From Campanula takesimana (lineage: Eukaryota; Streptophyta; Magnoliopsida; Asterales; Campanulaceae): a stretch of DNA of 64,000 bases. The DNA is taken from assembly GCA_026119855.1 (NCBI GenBank), contig JAOWBW010001461.1, forward strand, positions 186,001 through 250,000, in the 5' to 3' direction. Position numbers and translations under genes: made by a program. This document shows positions 44,601 through 54,717 of the stretch, in pieces (within the stretch, counting starts at the first letter, position 1; each line of letters opens with the position of its first letter). The notes under the pieces were generated by a model that saw nothing but the letters and a program-made list of their open reading frames with translations, searched no databases and was not told where the DNA came from.

Positions 44601-45642
44601 TTGTGTATACAAGAAGATTAGTGGGAGCATAGTGCTATTCCTTATTTTATATGTGGATGACATATTGCTCATTGGAAACGACATTCCTACACTTCAGTCT
44701 GTGAAGACTTGGTTAGGAAAGTGCTTCGCAATGAAAGATATGGGTGAAGCCGCATATATACTTGGCATTAAGATCTATAGAGATAGATCAAGAAGGCTAC
44801 TTGGTTTAAGCCAAAGTACATACATTGACAAGGTCATTAGAGGATTCCGTATGGAAAATTCTAAGAGAGGCACCTTGCCAGTGTTACATGGAGTTTCTCT
44901 AAGCAAGACTCAATGTCCTAAGACAAATGATGAGCGTGAGAAAATGAATGATGTTCCATATGCTTCGGCAATTGGGTCCATCATGTATGCCATGATTTGT
45001 ACTAGGCCGGATGTATCTTATGCTTTGAGCATGACAAGTAGATACCAATCCGACCCTGGCGAAAATCACTGGATAGCTGTAAAAGCGATTCTAAAGTACT
45101 TGAGAAGAACTAAAGACTCGTTTTTGGTCTATGGAGGAATGGAAGATGATCTCGTTGTAAATGCCTACACGGATGCAAGCTTCCAAACTGACAAAGATGA
45201 TAGCCGATCGCAATCGGGTTTTGTGTTTATGTTAAATGGTGGAGCTGTAAGCTGGAAGAGTTCCAAGCAAAGTACAACCGCTGATTCTACAACAGAAGCT
45301 GAGTATATTGCTGCATCGGATGCTGCAAAGGAAGCTGTTTGGATTAAGAAGTTCATAACTGAACTTGAAGTGGTTCCTAGTATTGCTAATCCAATAGACC
45401 TTTATTGTGATAATAATGGTGCTATTGCTCAAGCAAAGGAACCAAGAGCACATCAGAAATCCAAACACATACTTAGGCGTTTTCATATCATTCGAGAGAT
45501 CGTTGATAGGGGAGACGTAAATATATGCAGAGTACCTACTGATGACAATGTTGCGGACCCGCTAACAAAAGGACTTCCACAAGCTAAACATGATGGTCAT
45601 GTTAGGTCCATGGGTATTAGATACATGGGAGATTGGGCCTAG
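41686..45642 (+). CDS. Copia-B gag-pol polyprotein, all catalytic residues present
   Basis: 1318 codons, same length as Copia-A and nearly the same sequence. It has gag, zinc knuckle CFHCQEIGHWKRNC (254-267), protease WVLDTGCGSH, integrase Asp501, Asp564 and Glu600 (GVSERRNRT) in DD35E spacing, RT YVDDILLIG and RNase H. Copia-type order (integrase before RT) places it in Ty1/copia. Gag forms particles, and the protease releases the enzymes that copy and insert the RNA. LTR and total length would fit the Angela lineage, but that needs an RT tree. It is transcribed from the 5' LTR through a 1.57-kb leader. I see no lesion. Confidence 0.96.
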   Translation: MTNNTQSMSLRSILEKDKLEENGTNFMDWIRSIRIVLRQEDKLYILDGPLPAEPPPTAPRVERDNYKKHRNDSRDVSCLMLAAMCSKLQQSLEHLEAYEIGVELRTMFQEQARQERYKTIVAFTTSKMNEGQQVSPHFLKMKGYVEHLEKLGYPIPLELATDLILNSLPKSYNQFVMNYNMHGMDKNLSELHGMLKTAEMKIVEKGSPVLLVHDGKKASAKGKGKAKVVKPKISKAKVAKASEAKPDSQKDAICFHCQEIGHWKRNCKAFLEEQKKKKSSKAASTSGIYMIDILLSTTDSWVLDTGCGSHICLNVQGLKNRRLLKEGEVDLRVGNGARVAALAVGTYEVTLPSGLILVLNNCYYVPDLSRNIISISCLDNEGFKFLIENKKFSIYLNDVLYGIANSFNGLYVLDVKNENNVYHVNKKSKPNDVNHTYMWHCRLGHINEKRISKLHGDGLLGSCDLESYDTCESCLLGKMTKTPFTKLGERASDLLGLIHSDVCGPLSSNARGGFQYFITFTDDYSRFGYVYLMKHKSEAFEIFRIFQNEVEKQLGKSIKALRSDRGGEYLSQEFDDHLKNCGIVSQLTPPGTPQWNGVSERRNRTLLDMVRSMMSQVDLPISFWGYALETAAFTLNQVPTKSVPKTPYEMWSGKKPSLSFMRIWGCEVYVKRLISDKLAHKSDKCIFVGYPKETKGYYFYNREDNKVFVARTGVFLEKEFLSKEISGSKINLEEIRDPENNIEPIVEQEQEPQGVVEPVQNTQASRRSSRSRSEPERYGFLVTDSNEVEIIENDEPSTYQEAMSSPDSDNWLGAMESELQSMQDNQVWNLIDAPEGVKTIGCKWVFKKKTDMDGKVHTYKARLVAKGYRQVHGIDYDETFSPVAMIKSIRILLAIAAYHDYEIWQMDVKTAFLNGKLQEDVYMTQPESFEQDSKVCKLQRSIYGLKQASRSWNLRFDESVKEFGFIKNEDEPCVYKKISGSIVLFLILYVDDILLIGNDIPTLQSVKTWLGKCFAMKDMGEAAYILGIKIYRDRSRRLLGLSQSTYIDKVIRGFRMENSKRGTLPVLHGVSLSKTQCPKTNDEREKMNDVPYASAIGSIMYAMICTRPDVSYALSMTSRYQSDPGENHWIAVKAILKYLRRTKDSFLVYGGMEDDLVVNAYTDASFQTDKDDSRSQSGFVFMLNGGAVSWKSSKQSTTADSTTEAEYIAASDAAKEAVWIKKFITELEVVPSIANPIDLYCDNNGAIAQAKEPRAHQKSKHILRRFHIIREIVDRGDVNICRVPTDDNVADPLTKGLPQAKHDGHVRSMGIRYMGDWA

Positions 45643-45656
45643 GGCAAGTGGGAGAT
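45643..45656 (+). other. Copia-B polypurine tract
   Basis: GGCAAGTGGGAGAT between the stop codon and the 3' LTR, identical to Copia-A. Confidence 0.85.
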
Positions 45657-47172
45657 TGTTGGTAGTGGTGCCCTAGGCACGTTTAATAAACGTTGTAATT
45701 GTTATCATTTATTTCATATCAATAAAGAGATGTTTTGATTATTATTGTTGTTCATGCTTACTTATAATAATCCCCGTCCCTAGTACTTATTAAGCACTAG
45801 TATAAAGGCTAAATGATCATGAGATGATCATGTTAGATTTATGGGTACTTGTTTGGAACAAGGTACTGGACATGACCCGCTGTATGAGATTTATGTCATG
45901 GTCTATGTCGAACATATATCTCATATTAGTTATGTCATTTGAATCCTTAGACATGAAGTTATTATAGTCTTCCACTTGATGAACATTGTGTTTGACATAT
46001 TCAAACGCTACCTTAACACGGTAGTTATAAAGGGTATGATTGGCATAATCGGATTCCCGTTGGGAAGAATAATAAGCCAAATGGATTTGTCCCTCCACGG
46101 AGAGATGTCAAGCTTGGGCCTCTCGTAGGAATGATGTTGATGAAATGTTCGGCCGGACTCAAATGAATTGATTGGATCAATGTCATTTGGATTATCAACA
46201 TATTCGGAATCGAGAAAGTATTGAACAAAACAAGTTGACTGTTTGACCATGACTTGTGTTCAATGACATCGTGGACAAAGGGATTGTGACATATTCTAAA
46301 GGAATGCGAACTTGTATCTAGTTATACTATTTGGGTAGGTATGACGGTTTGCTAGAACCTAATCATATCTTATGGGATCATGTTTGAGCCCATTGCCAAC
46401 TTAGTATAATCCTAGAGGGTCACACACAATAGAACGAATCTTTAATAAGAGGAATATATTGGAATTTAGAGTCAAAGGACCTTGGAGGAATTTTGGAAAC
46501 ATTCTGGGCTGTTTGGTCTACCGAGCGGGCGCTTGGTTCAGACCAGGCGGGCGCCTGAAGTAATTCCAGAAAGACAGGGACCTTCTGGTCATTCAGGCGG
46601 GCGCCTGGCCCTTTACAGGCGGGCGCCTGGTGCTGCCGACAGGAAAATTCCTAATTCGATTTGGGAAGGTTTTTGGCACAAGATTCCTATTTGGAATAGG
46701 TCTTAATTGTGTACAAAAACCCCAATTCGGCCAGACCATATGTACAAGTGATTTTGTGAGTCTCAAAGAGTTTGAGAGAGATATTATTTTGTTCTAAGAT
46801 ATCCTTGATTGAGGAACAAAATAATTCACAAATAAATTCAATATAGTTCTTTTATTATATTGTGAAAGTGTGTTTCATAATATTGGTCTAGCAACCAAGA
46901 TCAAAGATCCTTTGATATTCGTTCGAAGTGTGGATACCGCTAGAGGGTGAAAATCATCATCTTCAAAGTTCGTGTTCAAGCTTTGTGATCGTGATCAAGT
47001 CTTCAAGTTTCTCCACCAAAGACCAAGAGAAAATTCATAGTCATCAAGGGTTAGTTATTCCTCTATTCATCTTGTTGTATTTGATTTAATCATATGAACG
47101 GATCCATGGCTTTGGGTTTCTTAAAATTTTAATTGCTAAATTCCGCTGCGCATGTTACTAGGAAACCCAACA
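45657..47172 (+). repeat. Copia-B 3' LTR
   Basis: 1516 bp. Identical to the 5' LTR except for one 22-bp unit fewer and GGCTGTTTGG in place of GGCTATTTGG near 46508. Confidence 0.95.
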
Positions 47173-47260
47173 CCACCTTCCTACAGTTATAGCACTGCCG
47201 CTCCTTGTAGAAACAAATTTCTGTCTTATGAGGTCCATCACAAATGGTACATTTATCATT
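47173..47260 (-). pseudogene. Gag zinc-knuckle remnant of internal B
   Basis: 88 bp of gag survive beyond Copia-B. They encode the intact knuckle region (CTICDGPHKTEICFYKER, then CYNC), in contrast to the broken knuckle of internal A. At 47260/47261 the sequence jumps directly into an LTR interior, so the rest of gag, the leader ORF, the primer site and the outer part of the LTR are gone. Confidence 0.9.
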
Positions 47261-48855
47261 ACAAGTTAAAATGAGAACATACCAAGGTACAAGTATGTGA
47301 TAACAAGTTTCAAACTTCGATACTTAGTAGATCAATGGGGACATCACTAAGTACGGATTCTTTCAAAAGAACGTTCAATAACGCGGAGTTTATTCAAATA
47401 CTATCATGCCATACTGATAGCTAACTTATAGAAAGAATATAGAATTCCAATAAACAGGAGTTCAAATACTGTAAGGAACGTAATCCCTTACCTGAATTGC
47501 TTTTCCTTGCAATCTCCTCTCTGTGCAAATCTACAAGGCACCGAGTAATTTACTTTAGTACTCTCAACATTGTTAACTACTTCTACTTAGTTAACTGAGA
47601 GATGTGTTTTAACTTCTTTACTTCGTTACTCCTTTCTTACGTTTAAGTTTCTGACTTTGATTTGCGAGTCCGTCCTTTAACTTTAATATAATTGTAATCA
47701 AGTCCTCTAACTTTGGGTTAATTACAATTTGGTCCCTCAACTTTGGGTTAATTGCAATTTGGTCCTTCAACTTTGGATTAATTGCAATTTAGTCCTTCAA
47801 CTTTAGTTTAATTGCATATTAGTCCTTCAACTTTGGATAATTGCGGATTGGTCCTTCAACTTTAGTTTAATTGCAATTTAGTCCTTCAACTTTGAATTAA
47901 TTGCAAGAAGGTCCCTTGACTTTGATTTTAATCATAAAGGTCCCCCAAGTTTCTTTTTAATTACTTAGGCCCCTCTAACTTCAAAGGTTTCCTTTTTTAT
48001 TTCTTCTAACTTTAACCTTTTCCAGTTTAATCCTTTTTTCGTTAGGAAACTAACTGAATTCTTTTAACCTTCCTTCTTCTCGTTAACTTTCTAATTTTCA
48101 AGGTCTTCCAAGTACTTATTCTATTTCCTCAAGTTAGTTTTTTTTTAACTTTTTAACAACCCTCTTAAAGATTATGTTTTCTTTTCATTATAAACTTAAC
48201 GAAAATACTAACTTTCCGTCCCAATTCTTAACCTTCTCAATCAAGAATTAACACCCATATCCTATAACCATGGTCGAATTATATATCATCAAAATCCATT
48301 GATTTGATCAATCCTTCTAGTTCTTTAAATTTTTCTAAATTCCCAAACATTGATTTTATTCATAACTAAAAAACAAAAATCATCAACATCAACAAAAATA
48401 ATTCTCCAATAAATAAAGGCCATTCGGCCGAATAGTATTTGGGTAAAAATCCATATTTTCTTCTTTTTGATAAATCCAACTCAACCTCAATGATTTATTT
48501 GTTCCATCCCCAAGCATTGCATAGTATTAATCAATCCCAATCATGATTATAAAATCAAGCTTAAAATAAAACTAATTTTAAAATTATCATTCTACCATAG
48601 CATGTAAATCAATCATTCAACCTTTTAGAATTTTGTCATTAATTCCCTAGCATGCAAAATCCCAATTATTTATTTTCTTAAATCATGCATAACTTATAAT
48701 TTATTAACCCGAATTCAATGAAACAAATTTTGGAGAGTAGGATTTAGCATTACCTCGAGAATGATCGGATTACTTCTTCCAAAACAATTGGCGAAAAATC
48801 TCTTCTCCCTCCTCCTTTGGTTCGGCCGGCGGCTTTGGTTTAGGTTTAGGGTTCT

Positions 48856-48888
<33 letters not shown>

Positions 48889-49111
48889 TGTTTTTGATAA
48901 TAAAGAATAACCTAAGTTTCACTAACTCAAGAATTTATACTTTGGATTGATTATTAATTGGGTTGGGTTTATTATTTAAAATTCGGGCCAACCCAAATTT
49001 TTCGGCCCACTCTTTAATTGTTCTATAACTCTAATTATTATTTAATTACTTTAATGTGACTAATTAAATAATTAAATAAAATTAAAAAAAAATAATAATG
49101 AGGGTATTACA
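47261..49111 (-). repeat. LTR3, truncated outer LTR of internal B
   Basis: 1851 bp, beginning at ACAAGTTAAAATGAG, which corresponds to LTR1 near 16020, and ending GGGTATTACA next to TSD CATGT. It shares the 26-bp segment and lack of the 184-bp segment with LTR2. T tract at about 48857-48886. Confidence 0.93.
47699..47950. repeat. ~30-bp tandem repeats inside LTR3
   Basis: Seven good and two decayed GGTCCTTCAACTTT units. Confidence 0.9.
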
Positions 49112-49129
49112 CATGTAGCTCCGCCTCTG
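49112..49129. mobile_element. hAT-type MITE, right end
   Basis: CATGT is the duplicated chromovirus target. AGCTCCGCCTCTG is the inverted terminal sequence matching CAGTGGCGGAGC at 14984. TTTCACTG (49130-49137) repeats the left 8-bp flank. Confidence 0.85.
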
Positions 49130-49137
49130 TTTCACTG

Positions 49138-49568
49138 TACAACGCAATTATATTTTTCTCTTTTTTCCTTATAAAGGCAAAAGCCTAAAAGCTTGTATTA
49201 AACTTAAAAAATACTTTGTACATCAAAAATAAATATGAGTAATAAATAAATGTTACTTATACAAATGTTCGAGTTAAAAACGGGTTCGAGATAATCCCAA
49301 ATACTTTTCCTTTCCATTAGAATCGTGTTATTGCGAATTTAAAATGCATTTCAATTTTTTACTAGTACATCCCTATTGGAGATTTCTTTCACAAGTCTTA
49401 ATCCACTTAATTTTGTGACATAGTATTTTCTTTTGGTTCGCTTGATACTTTTTTGTAATAGATTAAATATTTTATTTTGAATAAGGAAATAAACTTAATA
49501 TAATTTTATTATTTCATGGTAATGCAAGTAATTTTGTTAAAAGATTGAGAGAGATTCTCAATGACAAA
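49138..49568. other. Spacer, no feature recognised
   Basis: AT-rich DNA without ORF, repeat or recognisable element. Confidence 0.5.
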
Positions 49569-49709
49569 AACTTGTGTGAGACATTTTCACGCGTGAGACG
49601 GGTTTCATGAGAGAGTAAATGATTTGCCTCCTATGAGCGGGGCGGGACAAACCCATTTCTTCTCTCGTCGAAATCCGTCTTATGTGTGAGATCGTCTCAC
49701 ATAAAACTT
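49569..49709. mobile_element. Small MITE-like inverted repeat
   Basis: The left arm contains CTTGTGTGAGAC, then GCGTGAGACGGGTTTC and GAGAG. The right arm read backwards gives TTTATGTGAGAC, then AGACGGATTTC and GAGAG. The arms are about 47 bp each around a short centre. I could not fix the duplication, so the superfamily is open. A related piece (CTGTGAGACGG) stands at 49987 next to Copia-D. Confidence 0.5.
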
Positions 49710-50000
49710 CCTCATTCTCTATTAAATAAAGTATTTAGCGACTCAAGTTGTTTTCTGTTATTAAGCTAACTTAATGTTATCTATGTTTGGGAGATTTTTT
49801 GAATGGGAAGAGATTCATTCATATTAAAATAAGAAGACTTGTAAGATTTCTAATAGAATAATAAAATTCAGACTCATATAGTTTGTGTATAAATATGAGT
49901 CTTCTTACCTATGGAAACTTTGAGAGATTAAATAACAACTAAATTATATTACTTTCTCTCCGTACTCTAACAAATGGGATGGTCTACTGTGAGACGGATC
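49710..50000. other. Spacer up to Copia-D
   Basis: AT-rich, nothing recognised. GGATC (49996-50000) is the expected left duplication of Copia-D; the partner lies outside the window. Confidence 0.4.
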
Positions 50001-50472
50001 TGTTGGAACAATTTAAGATCCCCGAATGCCATACTCATATTCAGAATAAAATTGAGGAAAGAGATGAAGGCGGAAGCATGAAAATATACATGTTGAATCC
50101 ATATTCTTGACTTAAGGGAGAAATGAGAATAATAAGAAGAATTAAGGGGACGGAGTTCTTCTAAATGATGAGTGCCTTTTCTCTCTAATGTCTCTAGCAA
50201 TATGAAGATTATTTAGGAGAGAAATAAATGAATGGAGTGATTTCTATGGTTGATGGAGAACCCTTTATATATGAAACCAATAGACACCTCATTTAGGGAC
50301 CACACCCTTTCAACCTTAGTGATGTCAAATTACCACTTTGCCCATCAAAAATAGGTAATATTACATCCAGAAATTCTACACATTATTTTAATTCACTACA
50401 CTTTATATTATTACATGTAAGATTTCATTATGGAATTACTAGATGACTTGTGTTGCAAGCCATGTTCTAACA
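50001..50472 (-). repeat. 3' LTR of decayed copia element (Copia-D)
   Basis: 472 bp from TGTTGGAACA to TGTTCTAACA on the + strand, so TGTTAGAACA...TGTTCCAACA in element sense. It is followed inwards by AATCTCCTACTTG, a polypurine tract on the - strand (AAGTAGGAGATT) typical of copia elements. Confidence 0.75.
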
Positions 50473-52046
50473 ATCTCCTACTTGGGTTGCAAAACAAAGT
50501 CTTTCCTTTAACCATAAATATAACACAAATGACAACCTTTATATGTACACTTTGTTGTCATTTATAACAATCTCGTCCATTAGTCATCCAAGTATAAGGA
50601 CTAAAGGGGCAGTCGTTGTAATTGATTCGCAACTAAACCCACAGTAATCACGTACACAAATCCAACTAAATGACATAGATCAAAAGTGTAGATGTGTAGC
50701 ATGGAATCATAATGAATATATACATATTCTTCCAACTAGTCCAAATTAACCAAATGAGATCAAAACTTTAAATAAGAGAACAATTAATGAAAAAACAACA
50801 CAAACTCCCACTATATTAAATGTTATCAAAAGTTGTTACACCCATATGAGCAACATGCTCGTGAAACACTGAAGATGATAACGCTTTCATAAACGGATCC
50901 GCTAATATGGAGTTTGTTTTTATACGTTGTATTTCTTTGTTCATTTTCCTTTACAACAAGAAACTTAATGTCTATATCCTTCAGACTTTGATGAACTCTT
51001 GTTGTTATGAGACTGCCGTCCGATTGTTACCATAAAACTTAAGCGGTCTTTTTGACACTTGTTGACAATTGGCAGTCCCTTAATAAACTTATGCAGCCAT
51101 ATAATTTAACTAATGTTGGAATACCTAATGATCTCAAGATGATCTGACTTAAAATATAGGCAAGTAGTTCTTTAGTGTTTTGTAAATATCTTTATCATTC
51201 TTTTGGCTGCTACCTAATGTTCTCTTCTGGTTTGCTTTGGTATTGACCAAGCATCCCAACAATAAATATAAGATTCACGCATACATTAAGCTCCCTACTG
51301 CTGATGCAAAATTGATCTTTTCCATATACTTGGATTCAAAATTACTTTTAGGACACTGTTTGAGACTAAAATTTGTCTCCTTTAAAATTAGGGGTGTCGA
51401 GTGGTTCACAGTTTTGCATGCTAAAATTTTGTAATACCTTTTTCATATGGGCCTTTTGTGATAATCCTAAAACACCTCGTGAGCGATCACGGTTAGTTCG
51501 AATTCCTGATACAAAGATGCCTTACCAAGATCTTTCATTTCAAATTAGAAATTTCTTAGTTTCCTTAAGAAGGTTCATATCATTACTAGCAAGCAAAATA
51601 TCATCCACATATAAGAACAAAAATTATAAATTTACTCCCACTGAACTTATGGTATATACAATCTTCACCAAGATTCATTTCAAAGAAAATGAAAGAATAA
51701 CTTGATTAAGTACCATTGACGAGAAGCTTGCTTGAGCCCACAAATGGATTTCTTAAGTTCACAAACTAATTGCTTAGTTTGCTCCAAATCAGTCACCATT
51801 TATGGCTCCTTTATATAAATAGTTTCCTCAATGTCTCCATTGAGAAAACTTGTCTTTATATTCATTTGATGAAGCTTAATATCATAATGTGCCATATATG
51901 CCATAATGACCCTAAAAGAGTTTTTAGAAGATACCGGAAAAGGTGTTTTCTTTATAATCAATGTCTTCCTTTTGAGTAAAATCTTTAGCAACTAAACGGG
52001 CTTTATATCTTTCCATATTACATTGTGAATCATTTTGGTCTTAAAG
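50473..52046 (-). pseudogene. Copia-D RT-RNase H remnant
   Basis: Reading the - strand in several frames gives pieces of a copia polyprotein. These are the RNase H tail (ILADPFMKALSSSVFHEH, near 50880), RT YVDDILLASND (near 51600) and RT NIKTSFLNGDIEETIYIKEP (near 51810-51870), broken by stops and frameshifts. At 52046 it is interrupted by Tekay-C and resumes at 63266. It is unrelated at close range to Copia-A/B. It is clearly the oldest retroelement here and inactive. Confidence 0.85.
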
Positions 52047-54704
52047 TGTAACACCCCTAACTTTCCATACATTTAATAAGCATTTAATGGCACTAAAATC
52101 CTTAATTAACTATAATTGAAGTGGGGTCCATAAATCAAACCCTCATTACATCATAAACAGTCATCAATGCGGAAGCAATAAAACGAAGTAAACTTGCCTT
52201 GGTGGAAATCATTCCAACCATAATAGTACTTACAACTCAAGAATTTAAAACAATAACTGTTCTTAATTTCAAATAAAGTCTTCAAACACCGCTTCCCTTA
52301 CGGTTACTCTCCTCCTCCACCTACCTTGATCCTGAAAAGAAAATTTATAGAATAGGGGTGAGCGAACGAATGCTCAGTAAGTTCATACGCGGCCTCCCCG
52401 GTTACTAAGGAGAGACGACCAGAACAAACACTTCCAAGATCAAGTTTCGACGATAGGGTGATCTTAACTTAGAAAAGTCGAATGGGGATTCGACACAGTC
52501 AACATCATGCTTGATAAATTCATTTAAGAATTATGGCTCTACAATTCAAGGGTGTTATAAAAGTTTCCGTCAATTCCATACGTACATTGTAACCTCAATG
52601 CCAAAGGTACAGTTAATGCACTTAGCTTCATCAAGCTAATTCGTGCGGGTAGTAACATGTATGGTATCCACACATACATGCTCGCGGTCGAGAACTATCC
52701 TTGTAATCAGACAGTTCCTGAGAGAAGGCATGTGATCACTCATGCAATCCCTTAACTTAAGGTAGTCTCTTTCAAGACTAATATCCTTTACAGGATGAAT
52801 CGTCCTTTTCAGGGACGACACGCCTCCTTTCTGAAAACGTGTCCCAAGCCACTAGTATTCACTTCTAGGGCTAGAGTAGGAAAGCATACGAAGGTACATG
52901 TATGCGTAACAAGTCTCAATTCAATGATATTTAGTGACCAAATGGGACATCACCAAAAAGGGATAACTTCAAATAACGTTTTTACTTATCGCAGGATCAT
53001 TCAAATGCTATCTAGCCATAACGATAGCTACTCTGAGAATAAAATTCTGAATTCCAATTGAACAAGAATGCAAGGACAAAAGGAACGTAATCCCTTACCT
53101 TGATTGCTTTTCCTTGCCGTGTTCTCCTCGTGCGAATCTACAAGGCATCGAATAGTTTACTTTAGTACTCTCTTATGATGTTAACTACTTCTACTTAGTT
53201 AACTGAGAGATGTGTTTTTACTTCTTTATTTCGTTACTCTTTTTCTTACGTTTAAGTCTCTGACTTTTGATTTGCGAGTCAGTCCCTCAACTTTAGTATC
53301 ATTGTAATTAAGTCCTCTAACTTTGGATTAATTACAATTTGGTCCCTACACTTTGGATTAATTGCAAATTGGTCCTTCAACTTTGGATTAATTGCAATTT
53401 GGTCCTTCAACTTTGGATTAATTGAAATTCGGTCCTTCCACTTTGGATTAATTACAATTTAATCCTTCAACTTTAGTTTAATTACAAAAAGGTCCCTTAA
53501 CTTTGGTTTTGTTCGTAAAGGTCCCCCAAGTTTCTTTTTAACCACTTAGACCCCTTTTTACCTCAAAGGTTTCCTTTTTATTTCTTTTAACTTTAGACTT
53601 TATCAGTTTAATCCTTTTTCATTAGGAAACTAACTGAAATATTTTAATCTTCCCTATTCTCGTTAACTTTCTAACTTTCAAGGTCTTCCACGTACTTATC
53701 ACATTCTTTCAAGTTAGTTTTCTAACTTTTCAACATCTCTCTTAAGGATCATGTTCTCTTTTCATTATAATTCTAACGAAAATACTAACTTTTCTGTCGA
53801 ACTATCAACATCTTAATCAACGATTAATACCCAATTCATTTAGCCATTTAAGCCGAATTCTAGAGCATCAAGATTCATAGAGTTGGTCGATTTCTCTTGA
53901 TCTTAATTTTCCTTGTAATTTCTAACATCAATTTATTCACAAATCAATAACAATAATCATTAAAATCAACAAACAAATTCCCCATCTCATTTAGGCCATT
54001 CGGCCGAGACCTATTATGGGTGTAAACCCATATTTTTCTTCTTTTTGTTAAATCCTAATTAACCTCAATTCCTTATTTGATCAATTTCCATCCATTGTAA
54101 AATATGTATTCGTTTAAATTCATGATCATAGAATTAAATCTTAAAATCAATAAAAATATTTATGGTTAAGTTTGAAAATCTTCATACTATCATAACATTT
54201 AGATCCAACATTTTACCCATTAAAAATTCCCATCATTGATTTACTAGCATGCAAAAATCCTAATGTTTATTTCCTTTAAACATGCGTAGATTATGATTTA
54301 CCCATCCAAATTCAATGAAATAAATTTTAGAATGTGAGGTTCGACATTACCTTGAGAATGATCGGATTGAATTTCCAGAAAAGCTTCAAAATCTCCTACC
54401 TCTTCCCCTTCTTGACTGCGGCTGCCCTAGGTATGGGATTAGGGTTTTTGTGTTTTTTTTTTTTTTGTGTTGATAATTAAGAATAAAACCTAAAATTTCA
54501 CTAACTAAGGTTTTCATACTCTTGGGTAATTGTTATTTGGGTTGGGTCTATTTAATTAAGTTCGGGCCAACCCAATTTTGAGCTCATTACACTTTGGCCC
54601 ACTCTTTAATTATTTAACCCACTTCTTTAATTAGCCCATTAATTATAGTTATCATTTATTGTTCACAGTTTTTTTTTTTAAATTTTTTTTTTCGGGTCTT
54701 TACA
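52047..54704 (-). repeat. Tekay-C 3' LTR
   Basis: From TGTAACACCCCTAAC to GGGTCTTTACA, 2658 bp. Includes the ~30-bp repeats and a T-rich segment near 54450. Confidence 0.95.
53281..53535. repeat. ~30-bp tandem repeats, Tekay-C 3' LTR
   Basis: Units of GGTCCTTCAACTTTGGATT followed by AATTG; about six good and two decayed copies. Confidence 0.9.
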
Positions 54705-54717
54705 TCTTTACCCCCTT
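54705..54717 (-). other. Tekay-C polypurine tract
   Basis: AAGGGGGTAAAGA on the - strand immediately before the 3' LTR (TGTAAAGACCC). Confidence 0.7.

Larger units (their letters stand above)
38581..47172 (+). mobile_element. Copia-B: full-length, apparently intact Ty1/copia element
   Basis: 8592 bp, flanked by CCACC (38576-38580, 47173-47177), inserted in the gag zinc-knuckle region of internal B. Same family as Copia-A, with a GC-rich module of different sequence. The LTRs (1538 and 1516 bp) differ by one 22-bp repeat unit and, in my reading, one substitution. Primer site, polypurine tract and an open 1318-codon polyprotein with all catalytic residues are present, so it may be autonomous and is the youngest element here. 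Confidence 0.95.
15221..49111 (-). mobile_element. Three-LTR Tekay/Del-like chromovirus composite with two nested copia elements
   Basis: Order on the + strand: LTR1 (15221-18014), internal A (18015-32407, split by Copia-A), LTR2 (32408-35020), internal B (35021-47260, split by Copia-B and truncated), truncated LTR3 (47261-49111). CATGT flanks the whole (15216-15220, 49112-49116). LTRs begin TGTAAC and end TTACA on the + strand. The order gag-PR-RT-RH-INT-chromodomain, a tRNA-iMet primer site and LTRs near 2.7 kb suggest the Tekay/Del chromovirus lineage; placement by RT phylogeny is still needed. Without nested elements internal A is about 5.9 kb, the same as in Tekay-C. Confidence 0.88.
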
